Assembly: GCF_900102315.1 (NCBI RefSeq)
Contig: NZ_FNBL01000003.1
Coordinates: forward strand, 1-64,000
Direction of reading: 5' to 3'
From: Celeribacter baekdonensis
GTDB taxonomy: Bacteria > Pseudomonadota > Alphaproteobacteria > Rhodobacterales > Rhodobacteraceae
Length of the DNA: 64,000 bases
The notes below the pieces were generated by a model that was given only the letters and a program-made list of their open reading frames with translations, was not told where the DNA came from and did not search any database. Made by a program: the position numbers and the translations under genes. Of the stretch, positions 63,719-64,000 are shown piece by piece; position 1 is the stretch's first letter; each line of letters begins with the position of its first letter.

Positions 63719-64000
63719 CACACGCCCTCCTTGATCGAGAGGACCGAGGTCGCGAGGCCAGACCGTTCGGCATAAAGCCGACGCAGCATGTTTTGCGCCG
63801 CTGTCAGGCGATAGCCTGCGGAGGCGCGCATGTCGCTCATCGGGGTGTAATCCTTGGCAAAGGCGGGCAGGGCGGCGGCAATGGTAGCTTCGCTCCAGGG
63901 CTGACCGATCAAAGCCGCCTCAACGGTTTTGGCCCGCGCAGGGGTTCCGGCCATGCCGCCAAAGGCGATCACCGCGCTGCTGATGATCCCGTTCTCAACT
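63718..64000 (-). CDS. xdhA: xanthine dehydrogenase small (FAD/Fe-S) subunit, C-terminal part
   Basis: The frame is open to the right edge and ends at TGA 63718-63720. About 93 residues are visible, ending LSIKEGV. The part is the CO-dehydrogenase flavoprotein C-terminal domain ([41 protein letters not shown]). The FAD and 2Fe-2S parts lie outside. It begins the visible part of the operon running to 55737. Confidence 0.92.
   Translation of the reverse strand, partial: VENGIISSAVIAFGGMAGTPARAKTVEAALIGQPWSEATIAAALPAFAKDYTPMSDMRASAGYRLTAAQNMLRRLYAERSGLATSVLSIKEGV

Noticed and set aside
1-64000. Prophage, insertion sequences, integrases, CRISPR arrays or a defence island.
   Set aside because: No transposase, integrase, phage structural gene, cas gene or spaced direct repeat array was seen; the content is core metabolism.

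Overview
The window looks like chromosomal DNA of a marine-type alphaproteobacterium of the order Rhodobacterales (Roseobacter group). The evidence is the gene families and their order: ethylmalonyl-CoA pathway genes with ecm and ccr divergent, luxR-luxI beside ccr, an rpoH2-coaBC-dut-moeB run, lpoA divergent from rsmI-yraN-gshB, two BMP-type nucleoside/purine ABC transporters, and an Irr-type and an FnrL-type operator. I saw no rRNA, tRNA, CRISPR array, prophage or insertion sequence. Almost all of the window is ordinary core genome.

Layout. 1-3.3 kb: the end of a secreted small protein, then an operon of malyl-CoA thioesterase (mcl2), an NnrU-family membrane protein, a DUF1737 protein and mesaconyl-CoA hydratase (mch). 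3.4-7.0 kb: sdhCDAB behind paired palindromic operators. 7.1-9.7 kb: a glycosyltransferase-like gene, two small genes and an aldo/keto reductase. 9.8-14.3 kb: deoD and ethylmalonyl-CoA mutase (ecm), divergent from crotonyl-CoA carboxylase/reductase (ccr), which has a structured leader. 14.5-16.2 kb: a quorum-sensing module (small ORF, luxR, luxI). 16.4-19.6 kb: a RecD-like helicase, a TIGR02186 protein and a TauE/SafE permease. 19.7-24.4 kb: BMP-type ABC transporter 1. 24.6-27.6 kb: rimI, an nfu-type Fe-S protein behind an Irr-like box, a DUF2267 protein, a universal stress protein and an L,D-transpeptidase. 27.7-38.3 kb: trpS, an inactive rhomboid, murJ, glnD, lpoA, rsmI, yraN, gshB and an esterase. 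38.3-47.7 kb: comM, a GST, cobC-cobU, rpoH2, coaBC, dut, a membrane-anchored MoeB/ThiF protein and an M3 peptidase. 47.8-55.5 kb: a CDF transporter, a capsule-type transferase, an SH3 protein, a hydroxyacid dehydrogenase, a pirin, panB/panC, a hypothetical protein and an AhpD-like protein behind an FNR box. 55.7-64 kb: one minus-strand operon xdhA-xdhB-xdhC-ABC ATPase-permease-permease-binding protein, joining purine oxidation to purine uptake; it continues past the right edge.

How the genes work together. mcl2, mch, ecm and ccr are four steps of acetyl-CoA assimilation by the ethylmalonyl-CoA pathway, and sdhCDAB oxidises the succinate end of that route. Ecm needs adenosylcobalamin, and two corrinoid assembly genes (cobU, cobC) lie in the window. 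The right-end operon imports a purine-type base or nucleoside and oxidises hypoxanthine/xanthine.

Most worth a second look: the three-hairpin leader of ccr; two families of short interspersed repeats that sit on or next to stop codons; the paired operators before sdhC; the Irr and FnrL boxes; and the rhomboid that has lost its catalytic residues.
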